DNA of 64,000 bases from JANSWP01 sp041941305 (GCA_041941305.1 JBGTQJ010000021.1:83545-147544), one strand, 5' to 3'. Counted from the stretch's first letter, positions 18,128 to 26,613 are shown. The notes: generated from the sequence alone by a model not told the origin. Made by a program: numbers and translations.

Positions 18128-18919
18128 ATGAGTGAAAAAGAATTACAAAATTTTGAAAATCAGAAAAGAATTCAGCGATATGTAACTGATGAATTGAGCG
18201 ATGCAGAGCGTTCAGATTTTGAAGCTGAATTAAAAACCAATTCGAATTTGGAGGAAGAATTGCGGTTTAGTGAAGATTTGGTTTTTACACTAAAAAATAA
18301 AGCAGCATTGGATGCCAACTCCATGTATAAGGATGCCACAGCTGACCTACAAATCGAACCAGATTATGATGCGCTAAATCATTTTAAATCTGGAAATGGA
18401 GGGATGCCTTTTACAAAATGGCTTTTGGGTGGAGTAGCCATTATTTTAGTTGCCACCAGCGCAATGTTTTTTACTTCTACTGGATTATTTGCACCTTCAG
18501 AATCTGAAATGCTGGCGCAACAATTTTTGGAACCGTTTGAAAATATTATTGGTACTCCTGGAAATGGCTTATTGGCAGAAGGAATGGAGGCATATGACAA
18601 GGGAGGTTTTTCAAAAGCATCAAAATTGCTTTCCACCTACCTTCAAAATGATGATAATCCACCCATTCGGTTGTATCTTGGAATATCACAATTATTTGCG
18701 GAGGAGCTTACATCAGCTATCGAAAATTTGGAAAAAACGAGGGCTACTGGATTGTCCCCCAATGGTGTTGCAGAATGGTACCTTGCTTTGGCTTTTTTAA
18801 AAAATGATGAGATATCGAATGCAATTCCATTGTTGGAGTCACTTCAGGAAAATGAACAATTTGGCGAAAAAGCAAATCAGGTTCTGGAAATGCTTGGAGC
18901 TGCTCAATTAAATATGTAA
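18128..18919 (+). CDS. Single-pass membrane protein with TPR-like C-terminus, probable sigma factor partner
   Basis: I start at ATG 18128 (MSEKELQNFENQK) and not at 18122; the product is 263 aa. A cytoplasmic N-terminus of about 95 residues (RYVTDELSDAERSDFEAELKTN) resembles the start of many Bacteroidota anti-sigma or zf-HC2-like proteins. No cysteine/histidine zinc motif is visible. One membrane segment follows (WLLGGVAIILVATSAMFF), then a helical region of about 130 residues with TPR-like periodicity (AEGMEAYDKGGFSKASKLLSTYL, PIRLYLGISQLFAEELTSAIENL). It probably belongs to an operon with the ECF sigma factor. A sensor or anti-sigma role is inferred. Confidence 0.7.
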   Translation: MSEKELQNFENQKRIQRYVTDELSDAERSDFEAELKTNSNLEEELRFSEDLVFTLKNKAALDANSMYKDATADLQIEPDYDALNHFKSGNGGMPFTKWLLGGVAIILVATSAMFFTSTGLFAPSESEMLAQQFLEPFENIIGTPGNGLLAEGMEAYDKGGFSKASKLLSTYLQNDDNPPIRLYLGISQLFAEELTSAIENLEKTRATGLSPNGVAEWYLALAFLKNDEISNAIPLLESLQENEQFGEKANQVLEMLGAAQLNM

Positions 18920-18922
18920 TTT

Positions 18923-18981
18923 TTTTTGAGGGAAAGGTATTGACAAATAAATAAGTCTTGCCTGCAACTCTCCCTCAAAAA
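18923..18981. repeat. 11-bp inverted repeat between convergent genes
   Basis: TTTTTGAGGGA (18923-18933) is the exact inverse of TCCCTCAAAAA (18971-18981), with a 37-nt loop. It lies between the membrane protein (plus) and the M56 peptidase (minus) and may help end both transcripts. Neither side has a classical U-run after the stem. Confidence 0.5.
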
Positions 18982-18996
18982 TCATCTGAAAAAGAT

Positions 18997-20700
18997 CTAT
19001 TCAAAGGAAATCTTTCCAATTACATAACCATTCTTCACCTTGTCTAAGTGAGCTTTTACATCTTCGGGGATGTATTTTGATTCTTTTCCGGTGACTACGC
19101 CCCAGGTTTTAATGTCGTGGTATTTCCCTTTACCTTCTTCATCGTACAAATAGTAAAAAATTACAGGTTCCTCTATTGGTTCATCGTTATTAGAATAGCT
19201 CATAGCAGAACCATTAAAGCTCCCGTCTTCAGTTTGAATTTTGACTTTAATACTACTCAATTTTCCCTGAGTATTGAAAGCAACATCTTCATAATTGATG
19301 TCAATTTGTTCCTTTTTTAGGTCTTTTTTCAACCTATCCAATTGAGATTGATCAAATTCAGCTGTAATGACCACCAATATGATATCCTTCTCATTTGGAG
19401 AAGTCCCGGAAATAGTGGATGCACTGTTGCTTCCAATCCCCTGAGCAATTGAGTTAACGGATGCTTCCCCACTTGTTAGGGTAATGGCAGAGCCAGCGGC
19501 TTCCTGGGCAGTTGTCCTTCCAATGCCAATTCCATCACCAGAAATGGACTGACTTGCAACTCCTATTCCAGAATCATTGGATTTTCTGGGAACGGTTACC
19601 ACACTATAATTTGAACCAGAACTGATTTTTTTTCTGGCAAGTGCATAGGTTCCCTTTTCATCTGAGAAGGTGGTAACCTCTTTTGCCGAATTAGTAGTTG
19701 ATTCCACCGGTTTACCTGATTTGGAAGGCGGGGTGGATTGCGCCTGAGTGGTATTATTTAATAGCACAAATAGTCCCATCACGATCGGCAAAAAGAAACA
19801 ATACTTCCATTTTGCACGGCGCGATGATTGATTAACGTTCATCATAGCAATACGATTTTTTAAAAGTGAATGATTAAAATGATTCGTGAGTCGTGAAGAA
19901 AAATCGGGTATACTAACCCTCAATAAATGGTATTGGTAATTTTTTTTAGGGACTCCTGTCTTTAATACTTCTGTATCTACGATGTACTCCAGGTTTTGGC
20001 GAATAGAACGATTTAATAACCAGGCAACAGGGTTAAACCAAAAGAAAATGCTGATGAGTTCAGCCAATAGGAGATCAATAGAATGATAATGTGAAGCATG
20101 AACTTCTTCATGCTTTATAATCTGGTTAAATTCTTGATCGTCAAGGTGTTGAGGGTTTAAGAATATGAACTTGAAAAAGGAAAAGGGGCTGATTTTCTTT
20201 TCTGAAAGGATAAAAGTGTAGCCATTATGATAAATTATTTGGGAACGAAAAATGGTATTGAATACCCAAATTGAATGCATTAAAAAACGTAAGAAAAAGA
20301 TGATGAAAACCATCCAATACACAATAAAAATGAATTCCCAATAATCAATTACTGGTTTTTCAACTACAGAAGCAGGACTATCAGTTCTTTGAAAAACAGC
20401 GTCTTCTGAAATCGGAATTACCTCAATAGATTCATCAAATGAAGAAATAACCGATGGAGATTCAGTAGGAAATTCCCAATTCACAATTACCAGCTTTTCA
20501 GAAAAGTAAGGCAGGTTTAAACTTCCAATCCAGGATGAGACTGGAAGCAGCGGAAGGCAAATAGAGAGTAGTATTATTGAAATCAAAATACCCCGATTGA
20601 ATTGAAAAAAGGTTTCCTTTCTAACCAAAACCCAAAAGCAAGTATATAATACAACTAGCACCAAACTTGCCTTCATCAAAAATTGAAGATATTCCTCCAT
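18997..20700 (-). CDS. BlaR1/MecR1-type M56 membrane metallopeptidase
   Basis: The product is 567 aa. Three N-terminal membrane segments lie near residues 8-26, 36-55 and 121-142. The zinc site HEEVH is at 197-201 with Glu238 (NLEYIVDTE) as likely third ligand, and a fourth membrane segment lies at 298-316. The extracytoplasmic part (317-567) is not a penicillin-binding domain. It starts with a Ser/Gly-rich linker and ends in a small mixed alpha/beta region. M56 peptidases of this kind sense an outside signal and trigger cleavage of the paired BlaI-type repressor encoded 54 bp upstream. The missing penicillin-binding domain argues against beta-lactam sensing; the real signal is unknown. Confidence 0.85.
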   Translation of the reverse strand: MEEYLQFLMKASLVLVVLYTCFWVLVRKETFFQFNRGILISIILLSICLPLLPVSSWIGSLNLPYFSEKLVIVNWEFPTESPSVISSFDESIEVIPISEDAVFQRTDSPASVVEKPVIDYWEFIFIVYWMVFIIFFLRFLMHSIWVFNTIFRSQIIYHNGYTFILSEKKISPFSFFKFIFLNPQHLDDQEFNQIIKHEEVHASHYHSIDLLLAELISIFFWFNPVAWLLNRSIRQNLEYIVDTEVLKTGVPKKNYQYHLLRVSIPDFSSRLTNHFNHSLLKNRIAMMNVNQSSRRAKWKYCFFLPIVMGLFVLLNNTTQAQSTPPSKSGKPVESTTNSAKEVTTFSDEKGTYALARKKISSGSNYSVVTVPRKSNDSGIGVASQSISGDGIGIGRTTAQEAAGSAITLTSGEASVNSIAQGIGSNSASTISGTSPNEKDIILVVITAEFDQSQLDRLKKDLKKEQIDINYEDVAFNTQGKLSSIKVKIQTEDGSFNGSAMSYSNNDEPIEEPVIFYYLYDEEGKGKYHDIKTWGVVTGKESKYIPEDVKAHLDKVKNGYVIGKISFE

Positions 20701-20754
20701 GAAAAAATGGTTTATACTCTAAAAAATTGAAACTTTACTGCCAACTGCCAAATA

Positions 20755-21120
20755 TCAACCATCATCCCCTTCTTCTATCATTTTGATAATCTCTTTTAAA
20801 TCTTCAACAGAGACTTTCTCTTCTTCTGCAAAAAAGGCAATCATCCCCTTTACAGAATTATCAAAGTATTGAGCCATCTTTTCAGAAAGAAATTGTCTAG
20901 TGAAGGCTTTTTTTGACACTTTGGGAAAATATCGATGAGTGGTACCAAAATCCTCATAATCAATGTAGCCATGTCCAACCAATCTTCGGATTACTGTGGA
21001 AATGGTATTGATATGTGGTTTAGGCTCTGGAAAAGCATCATGAACCTCTCTGGCGAATGCTTTTCCTTTCTGCCAAAGAATCTGCATGATTTCTTCTTCT
21101 CGTGCTGTTAGCTTTTTCAT
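20755..21120 (-). CDS. BlaI/MecI-family transcriptional repressor
   Basis: The product is 121 aa, typical for the family. The N-terminal winged helix (KKLTAREEEIMQILW, HINTISTVIRRLVGHGYIDYEDFGTTHRYFP) is followed by a dimerisation helix region (FLSEKMAQYFDNSVKGMIAFFAEEEKVS). Such proteins bind TACA/TGTA dyads as dimers and are cleaved in response to the paired M56 membrane protein, encoded directly downstream on the same strand. A matching inverted repeat lies immediately before the start codon, so the pair is probably autoregulated. Confidence 0.9.
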   Translation of the reverse strand: MKKLTAREEEIMQILWQKGKAFAREVHDAFPEPKPHINTISTVIRRLVGHGYIDYEDFGTTHRYFPKVSKKAFTRQFLSEKMAQYFDNSVKGMIAFFAEEEKVSVEDLKEIIKMIEEGDDG

Positions 21121-21170
21121 TTGACAAACTTACAACGTTTTTTGTAGTTTGTCAACTATTTTTATAGTTG
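21121..21170. promoter_or_regulatory. BlaI-type operator: two adjacent dyads
   Basis: TTGACAAACTTACAA (21121-21135) is the inverse of TTGTAGTTTGTCAA (21142-21155) apart from one extra T. The centre is TACAA-N6-TTGTA, as in BlaI/MecI operators. A second perfect dyad, CAACTAT-TTTT-ATAGTTG, overlaps it at 21153-21170. Both abut the start codon of the repressor gene, the expected place for autorepression. Confidence 0.7.
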
Positions 21171-21320
21171 AATTGATTTTTTGTACTCATGATTAGTCAA
21201 AAAAGTTGAAATTAAAGGTGATTTTTCCAAAAGGATTGCCCATAAATTAATCTTTCTTTGCCTTTATTTGAACTAGCATAAATTCATCCCACATTTGTGA
21301 ATTTTATAATAGCATAGAAA

Positions 21321-22928
21321 ATGATTCAATCCTACAAACAAAACCCAACATTACAAGACAATTATGACGTTATCATCATCGGCTCTGGAATGGGGAGCCT
21401 GACGGTAGGTTCAATACTTGCAAAAGAAGGTCAGAAGGTGTTGATATTGGAGCGGCATTATGAGCCAGGTGGATTTACGCATACCTTCAAAAGAAAAGGA
21501 TATGAGTGGGATGTTGGGATTCACTACATAGGTGAGGTAGGACGACCCAACAGTGTCATTAAAAAATTATTTGATTACATCTCGAATGCTGAGCTCAAAT
21601 GGGCTGATATGGGCAATGTTTATGACCGAATAATCATTGGAGAGAAGGAGTATGATCTGGTCAAAGGGGTAAGTAACTTTAAGGCGAAGCTACTAGAATA
21701 TTTTCCTGATGAAGGAGAAGCCATTAAAGCATATGTCAATCTCGTCTTTGCAGCAAACAAAGCTTCCCGAAAATTTTATATGGCAAAAGCACTGCCCAAT
21801 TTGTTGAGCAATGTCATAGGTGGAGTAATGCGAAAGCCTTATTTCAAGTACTCAGATAAGACAACTTATGAAGTGATCAGCTCATTGACCAAAAATGAAG
21901 CCTTGATAAAAGTATTGACTGGTCAATACGGAGATTATGGATTGCCGCCCAAACAAAGCAGTTTTGCCATGCACGCTTCCGTCGTAAGGCATTATTTTAG
22001 TGGAGGGTATTTTCCGGTAGGCGGCTCGTCACAGATTGTCGAAACCATAGATCCCGTCATTGAAGTAGCTGGTGGTACAATACTGGTAGCTGCGGAAGTA
22101 GAAGAGATATTGATTGAAAAAAATAAGGTGAGTGGTGTAAAAATGAAAGACGGCAAAAAGATTTTAAGCAAAACCGTAATTAGCGGAGCTGGAATTATTA
22201 ATACCTATAAAAAGCTAATACCTCCTGCGATACAAGCCAAACATAATTTTCAAGCCCAATTAAAGAAAATTCGTCCCTCTGTAGCTCATGCTTGTCTGTA
22301 CATTGGATTGAATGGTTCGCCAAAGGAATTGGGACTTCCTAAAACCAATTTTTGGATTTATCCGGATGATGCAGATCATGACGATTGTGTGAAACGTTAT
22401 TTGGAGGATATAACTGCTCCATTTCCAGTTGTTTATATCTCTTTTCCCTCTTCCAAAGACCCTGATTGGAGCAACCGCTACCCCAATCGAAGTACCATAG
22501 ACATCATAACCCTGGTGCCCTATGAAATATTCGCTCCCTGGAAGGGAAGTCGCTGGATGAAACGGGGAGAATCCTACAATGAATTAAAGGAAACTATCGC
22601 TCAGCGCTTGCTGGAAGCCTTGTTTAAGCAACTTCCGCATTTGCGTGAACACATTGATCATTATGAACTATCTACTCCCCTCACTACCCAACATTTTGTC
22701 AATTATGATAAGGGAGAAATCTATGGTTTAGACCACTCTCCTGACCGTTTTAGGCAAAAATTTCTAAAACCAGGTACGGCAATCAATGGACTATTTTTGA
22801 CTGGACAAGATATTGTTACAGCTGGAGTAGGAGCAGCCCTTTTTTCAGGTGTCATTACTGCATCTGCAATAACGGGAAAGGATTTATTAACTAAGATATT
22901 TAAAGAGACTGCCAAAGAAGCTATTTGA
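21321..22928 (+). CDS. FAD-dependent oxidoreductase, phytoene desaturase / retinol saturase-like
   Basis: The product is 535 aa. A dinucleotide-binding motif opens the protein (DVIIIGSGMGSLTVGSILAKE, about residues 16-36), with the acidic end of beta-2 at LILERHYEPGGFTHTF. The C-terminus carries the second FAD motif (GLFLTGQDIVTAGVGAALFSG). This layout and the sequence GFTHTFKRKGYEWDVGIHYIG are typical of the CrtI-like group annotated as all-trans-retinol 13,14-reductase or carotenoid desaturase/isomerase. No other carotenoid gene is nearby, so the substrate cannot be fixed. Its stop codon overlaps the possible TTG start of the next reading frame. Confidence 0.85.
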   Translation: MIQSYKQNPTLQDNYDVIIIGSGMGSLTVGSILAKEGQKVLILERHYEPGGFTHTFKRKGYEWDVGIHYIGEVGRPNSVIKKLFDYISNAELKWADMGNVYDRIIIGEKEYDLVKGVSNFKAKLLEYFPDEGEAIKAYVNLVFAANKASRKFYMAKALPNLLSNVIGGVMRKPYFKYSDKTTYEVISSLTKNEALIKVLTGQYGDYGLPPKQSSFAMHASVVRHYFSGGYFPVGGSSQIVETIDPVIEVAGGTILVAAEVEEILIEKNKVSGVKMKDGKKILSKTVISGAGIINTYKKLIPPAIQAKHNFQAQLKKIRPSVAHACLYIGLNGSPKELGLPKTNFWIYPDDADHDDCVKRYLEDITAPFPVVYISFPSSKDPDWSNRYPNRSTIDIITLVPYEIFAPWKGSRWMKRGESYNELKETIAQRLLEALFKQLPHLREHIDHYELSTPLTTQHFVNYDKGEIYGLDHSPDRFRQKFLKPGTAINGLFLTGQDIVTAGVGAALFSGVITASAITGKDLLTKIFKETAKEAI

Positions 22929-23317
22929 AAAAATTATTTTTGTCAGAACATCACTCATATTCCGGAATTGAAGAAACTTACGAAGCAATTGATGTCAATC
23001 AAACGGTGAAGCTTATTGAAAATCAGGGAATTATTTCCACTAATAAAGATTTGGATTCCTTTGATTTTACCAAGGCTTTTAATTTAAGGCCAACACTCGC
23101 AGGAGATAAATTGACGATTCAGATATCGGAACATTGGAATGCTGTTTCAACATTAAAAATGATAAACATGCAAGGGCATATTTTGTATGAAATTCCTCTC
23201 TTGCCCTTCGAATCAGAGAAAATTATTGATGTTTCGAACTTACCGAATGGTGTTTATTTTATGGGAGGGCAATTGGGCAGCGCACAGATGGCCAAGAAGT
23301 TTGTAAGGCAGCATTAA
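22925..23317 (+). CDS. Detached T9SS sorting-tail-like protein, possibly a gene remnant
   Basis: The 130-codon frame opens with TTG at 22925, overlapping the TGA of the oxidoreductase gene. Residues about 55-130 look like a Por-secretion tail (LTIQISEHWNAVSTLKMINMQG, IDVSNLPNGVYFMGGQ, AKKFVRQH). There is no signal peptide and nothing recognisable in residues 1-50, so it cannot be exported in the usual way. It may be the 3' remnant of a lost secreted-protein gene, a translationally coupled oddity, or the end of a gene damaged by the repeat-rich DNA downstream. Confidence 0.45.
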   Translation: MKKLFLSEHHSYSGIEETYEAIDVNQTVKLIENQGIISTNKDLDSFDFTKAFNLRPTLAGDKLTIQISEHWNAVSTLKMINMQGHILYEIPLLPFESEKIIDVSNLPNGVYFMGGQLGSAQMAKKFVRQH

Positions 23318-23484
23318 ACATCGGAAACCAAACTAAAAAGGTTTAAAGGATCCTCTGAAAATAGATTGTTGGGAAGTACCTGTATACCTTGTTAATCACT
23401 TGTTAAGAAAATTTCCAACAGGTAACAATTGCGAATGACTGAAGGTATAGAAGTGTCTTCATTACTTATGGAGGTGTATGAAAT

Positions 23485-23622
23485 ATAGTTTCTATGTCAT
23501 ATACTAGACTTTATTCGGTTGGCGGTAAATCCTAAAGGGACTCCTTCGAATGCGGCAGGCGGTTGACGGCTTCCCTTACAAAATCTTTTCGAATAAGGTC
23601 TACTGTATTGCATAGAAACTAT
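23485..23622. mobile_element. 138-bp MITE-like element with 33-bp terminal inverted repeats
   Basis: Positions 23485-23517 are the inverse of 23590-23622 with about five mismatches; both ends start ATAGTTTCTATG and end TTATTCG. The 72-bp interior has no coding capacity. This is the layout of a miniature inverted-repeat transposable element, or of a long RNA hairpin. I see no convincing target-site duplication. Confidence 0.7.
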
Positions 23623-23632
23623 TAATTTACCC

Positions 23633-23697
23633 AAATTGCGAACCCCTCCATTGCAAGCCCGCTTTGCTGGCGAGCATTATAGTTCGCAACTTGATTT
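23633..23697. repeat. Short palindromic repeat, GCTTTGCTGGC family, copy 1
   Basis: TTGCGAAC near the left end and GTTCGCAA near the right end are inverse to each other and enclose GCCCGCTTTGCTGGCGAGC. A clearly related copy lies at 53637-53695. Confidence 0.65.
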
Positions 23698-23723
23698 ATT
23701 ACAAACCATTAAATGATTTAATC

Positions 23724-24050
23724 ATGGAAAAACAAATTAAAGTTCCAAAAATGAAAATCAGAGGTCCTGAAGATCCTTCCGATATTGAAGGTATGGGATA
23801 TGAGACCGTCTGGAAAAGCACACATAATTGTGTTAATGGTGTGGACAAGAGTGATTTGTCGAAAGCAGGTATTTCATTTTGGAATAAAAAGCTGGCATCA
23901 ATTAATAGGATGCTAAAGGAACAGCGCGACAATAAGTCTTCAAATTGTAATTCCCATGTTTGCCTATTAGGCCACTGGCAAACAAGATTCCTAAAAAAAG
24001 GTGACGCAGAGACGCCAGGCGTACCTGTCGCTAAGCTTGTAATATATTAG
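23724..24050 (+). CDS. Small uncharacterised protein with three C-terminal-half cysteines or histidine pairs
   Basis: The start is ATG 23724 (MEKQIKVPKMKIRG); the longer frame from 23664 begins inside the upstream repeat. The product is 108 aa with no signal peptide or membrane segment. It contains THNCVNG and then CNSHVCLLGHW, a Cys/His cluster that could bind metal. The last 20 residues are proline/glycine-rich. I do not recognise a family. It is convergent, 33 bp from the EAD11-like/winged-helix gene. Confidence 0.45.
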   Translation: MEKQIKVPKMKIRGPEDPSDIEGMGYETVWKSTHNCVNGVDKSDLSKAGISFWNKKLASINRMLKEQRDNKSSNCNSHVCLLGHWQTRFLKKGDAETPGVPVAKLVIY

Positions 24051-24083
24051 TAGCGCTTCGCAGTTCTTTCTTTCACGGTTAAT

Positions 24084-24641
24084 TTACTTTAACCAATTTA
24101 GATGATTTACAATAAAGTGTCTTCCTTTTTCAGTTAGCTTCCAAAATGTCTTTTGACTTATCACTTCTTGTTCGACCAATCTGTTTTCTTTAAAATCGTA
24201 CAACACATCTGGAATAAACTTACGGTTTTGAATATTAGACAATTTATGGATTTCTCCAATCTGTAGACCATTTTCATTAGGTTCCAGGGTCAATAAGGTC
24301 TTGAGCACAAATATTCTGACAAATGATAACTGATATTCTTTGATAGGAGCATTCCTGGCTTTTTTTGAAGCTTTGGCATTTAAGGATTTTTCTCTTTCCG
24401 AATCTAAGATTGCCAATAAATTTGCGCGCAATTGATTTAATTGTTCCTGCAAAGTAGAATAATTGATGACACCTTTGATGTGATCGTTTTTCAAACTATT
24501 GTACCTGCCGGATTGCAGAATTAATTGGTTGATTTCCTTTCCCTGATCTTTCAAATAAGCTTGCATTGACTTCACAGCCAGCTCATATTCATCTTTTGAA
24601 ATGAGTTCCTTTATGTTTTTTTCAAGTTTGGAAAAGGTCAT
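24084..24641 (-). CDS. EAD11-like effector-associated domain fused to a winged helix
   Basis: The product is 185 aa. Residues 1-75 (IKELISKDEYELAVKSMQAY, ILQSGRYNSLKNDHIKGVI, LNQLRANLLAIL) match the pattern of effector-associated domain 11, a small helical adaptor domain of predicted bacterial conflict and signalling systems. A basic linker follows, then residues 118-185 look like a winged helix (QIGEIHKLSNIQNRKFIPDVLYDF, FWKLTEKGRHFIVNHL). EAD proteins normally recruit a separate effector carrying the same EAD, but no caspase, trypsin, TIR or NTPase gene is nearby, so this is an orphan. The domain call is from memory of the family pattern. Confidence 0.6.
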   Translation of the reverse strand: MTFSKLEKNIKELISKDEYELAVKSMQAYLKDQGKEINQLILQSGRYNSLKNDHIKGVINYSTLQEQLNQLRANLLAILDSEREKSLNAKASKKARNAPIKEYQLSFVRIFVLKTLLTLEPNENGLQIGEIHKLSNIQNRKFIPDVLYDFKENRLVEQEVISQKTFWKLTEKGRHFIVNHLNWLK

Positions 24642-24722
24642 CTTATTATCGGTTTAATTAATCCAGGTTGGGAGGATTATTGTTTGCAACTTCCGTTCAT
24701 TAGGATAAAAGTATCAATTTTA

Positions 24723-25532
24723 TCATTCATCAGCCTTCACCTGGAATTGCCCAACATGTAGAGGATCTCCATCATTTTCAAGTATGATTACATAATAGTA
24801 CAAACCTTGGGGGTAGGGAAATGGAAAAGTTTCACTAAAAGCAAATCCATCTCCGGTGGCACGAAAACTAATTCCAGTTTGTAAAACGGGGGTGCCTTCA
24901 GCGAAATCATTATCATTATTAGAATACACTTGTAGCATGAAGATCTCTGTTTCTGACAATTCACTTTTTCCTAATTGCCCATCAATTATGATTTCCAAAT
25001 TCAAATTCGGAGTATAGCTGGCATTCGATGCCGGAGAGGCTATTTCAAAAGGATAATCTGTATTTCTTGTTGCATTGACCAAGGGGTTTAATAGATCGTT
25101 CCTTTCAAACTTTTGAGGATCTACAACCGCAAGCAGACCACTCTCCAGCTCTATTTCGTCAGTGGCAATTGGATTGGGAGGTTTAGGATAACCGACATCC
25201 GGTAAGCTTGGCAAAGAAGCGCTTTCTTCTTCGTAATAAGCCACTATTTGGTATTCGTATTTTTTACCATTATCTACACCATAATCATAAAACCAGGAAC
25301 TTTTTTGCCTGGTATTGCTGATTTCCCGTGCTGTTTCAGGGCTGGTTTGTACACTACGAAGCACTTTAAACGATTTTGATTCAGCAGGTGGAGACCAACG
25401 AACGAGAACATATTTTTCGTAAGTCCCATCACTGGCTTGCACTGTTTTGGGGGAAGGGTTTTCTTGGGAAAAACCAATTGCTGGTATAAACAACAAAAAC
25501 GCAATGCCTAAAAAAGTGTTTTTTAATATCAT
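24723..25532 (-). CDS. Secreted fibronectin type III-like protein
   Basis: The product is 269 aa with a signal peptide (LKNTFLGIAFLLFIPAIGFSQ). Residues about 30-115 resemble a fibronectin III fold (YEKYVLVRWSPPAESKSFKVLRS, KKYEYQIVAYYEEE). The C-terminal part is a beta-rich region with no recognised family. It has no T9SS tail or lipobox, so it is probably periplasmic. It lies on the same strand as, and 81 bp upstream of, the EAD11-like gene. I see no functional link. Confidence 0.65.
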   Translation of the reverse strand: MILKNTFLGIAFLLFIPAIGFSQENPSPKTVQASDGTYEKYVLVRWSPPAESKSFKVLRSVQTSPETAREISNTRQKSSWFYDYGVDNGKKYEYQIVAYYEEESASLPSLPDVGYPKPPNPIATDEIELESGLLAVVDPQKFERNDLLNPLVNATRNTDYPFEIASPASNASYTPNLNLEIIIDGQLGKSELSETEIFMLQVYSNNDNDFAEGTPVLQTGISFRATGDGFAFSETFPFPYPQGLYYYVIILENDGDPLHVGQFQVKADE

Positions 25533-25686
25533 TTTCCTTCTGTTTTTAAATCGTCAAAAAGAAACTCAGTTGGCGCTTTATGAATACATTTCTTTGAGAA
25601 TGAAATTATTGAGAACCACTCACCTACATTCAATTGCCAAAGTTTAAAAAGGTTACTTCAATAATCGCAAATATTTTTTACAAAAT

Positions 25687-26613
25687 TCAAAAATCATCAA
25701 CTTCTAAATAGGCATCAATGACAGCTTGTTCCCCTTCTTTATCTGGTTTCGAATTGCCATGTTCCATCCCCATTACCCCTGTAAATCCTTTTTCGTAAAT
25801 GTATTTAAACACATTTTTATAATTGATTTCTCCAGTGGTTGGTTCTTTTCTGCCAGGATTGTCCCCAATTTGGAAGTAAGCTATTTCATCCCAGCAATTT
25901 TCTATGTTTGGAATCAGATTGCCTTCCTGAATTTGTTGGTGATAAATGTCAAAAAGAATTTTACAGGAAGGGCTGTTGACTGCCTTGCAAATTTGGAAAG
26001 TCTGAGCTGCTTTTGTCAAAAACAGACCAGGATGATTCCTGAAATTCAAGGGTTCCAGTACCATAACCAAACCATGAGGCTCCAGAATTTCACAAGCCTG
26101 TCTTAGACTTTTTACTACATTGGCAGTTTGATAACCCATGTCCTTTCTCAAATCCAAATGCCCAGGTACAACGGTCATCCAGGTTGCATTGACGCGATTT
26201 GCAACATCTACAGATGTGCGAATATCATTTAGAAATTCAGTTCGCCATTCTTCTTTGCCGCTTGCCAGATTTGGTTCCTTCCAATAGATTTTATGAGCCA
26301 CGAAGACCCCCATTTGCATATCCAGATCTGCCATCGTTTCTGCCATTTTTTCCTGCAATTCGATGGTTCTACCCTTCATGCCGTTATCTTCAAATGCAGT
26401 AAAGCCCTGATCTGCCATAAATTTGAGTTGATCTATTGGGTCATCGCCAGCAGAATGCCTGAACATTCCCAGATGAGGTGCGTATCGAAGTCGAAATTTG
26501 GGGTCACTACTTGAAAATTTGGATGCTTTGGTATTGTTCGATAAAACAGAACCTCCAACAGTAAGAGCTGCTGTTGAAAGGGCTCCCTTTTTGATGAAAT
26601 CTCTTCTTTGCAT
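25687..26613 (-). CDS. Tat-exported TIM-barrel protein, hydroxypyruvate isomerase-like
   Basis: The product is 308 aa. It begins MQRRDFIKKGALSTAALTVGG, a twin-arginine signal. The body is a xylose isomerase-like TIM barrel with the Hyi-type metal and substrate residues in VLEPLN, ILFDIYHQQI and MGMEHG. Related cytoplasmic enzymes interconvert hydroxypyruvate and tartronate semialdehyde; periplasmic Bacteroidota homologues act on unknown sugars. It stands alone on the minus strand, divergent from the glycosyltransferase at 26889. Confidence 0.8.
   Translation of the reverse strand: MQRRDFIKKGALSTAALTVGGSVLSNNTKASKFSSSDPKFRLRYAPHLGMFRHSAGDDPIDQLKFMADQGFTAFEDNGMKGRTIELQEKMAETMADLDMQMGVFVAHKIYWKEPNLASGKEEWRTEFLNDIRTSVDVANRVNATWMTVVPGHLDLRKDMGYQTANVVKSLRQACEILEPHGLVMVLEPLNFRNHPGLFLTKAAQTFQICKAVNSPSCKILFDIYHQQIQEGNLIPNIENCWDEIAYFQIGDNPGRKEPTTGEINYKNVFKYIYEKGFTGVMGMEHGNSKPDKEGEQAVIDAYLEVDDF

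Noticed and set aside
18997..21120. Beta-lactam resistance module
   Set aside because: The sensor lacks a penicillin-binding domain and no beta-lactamase or alternative transpeptidase gene is present.
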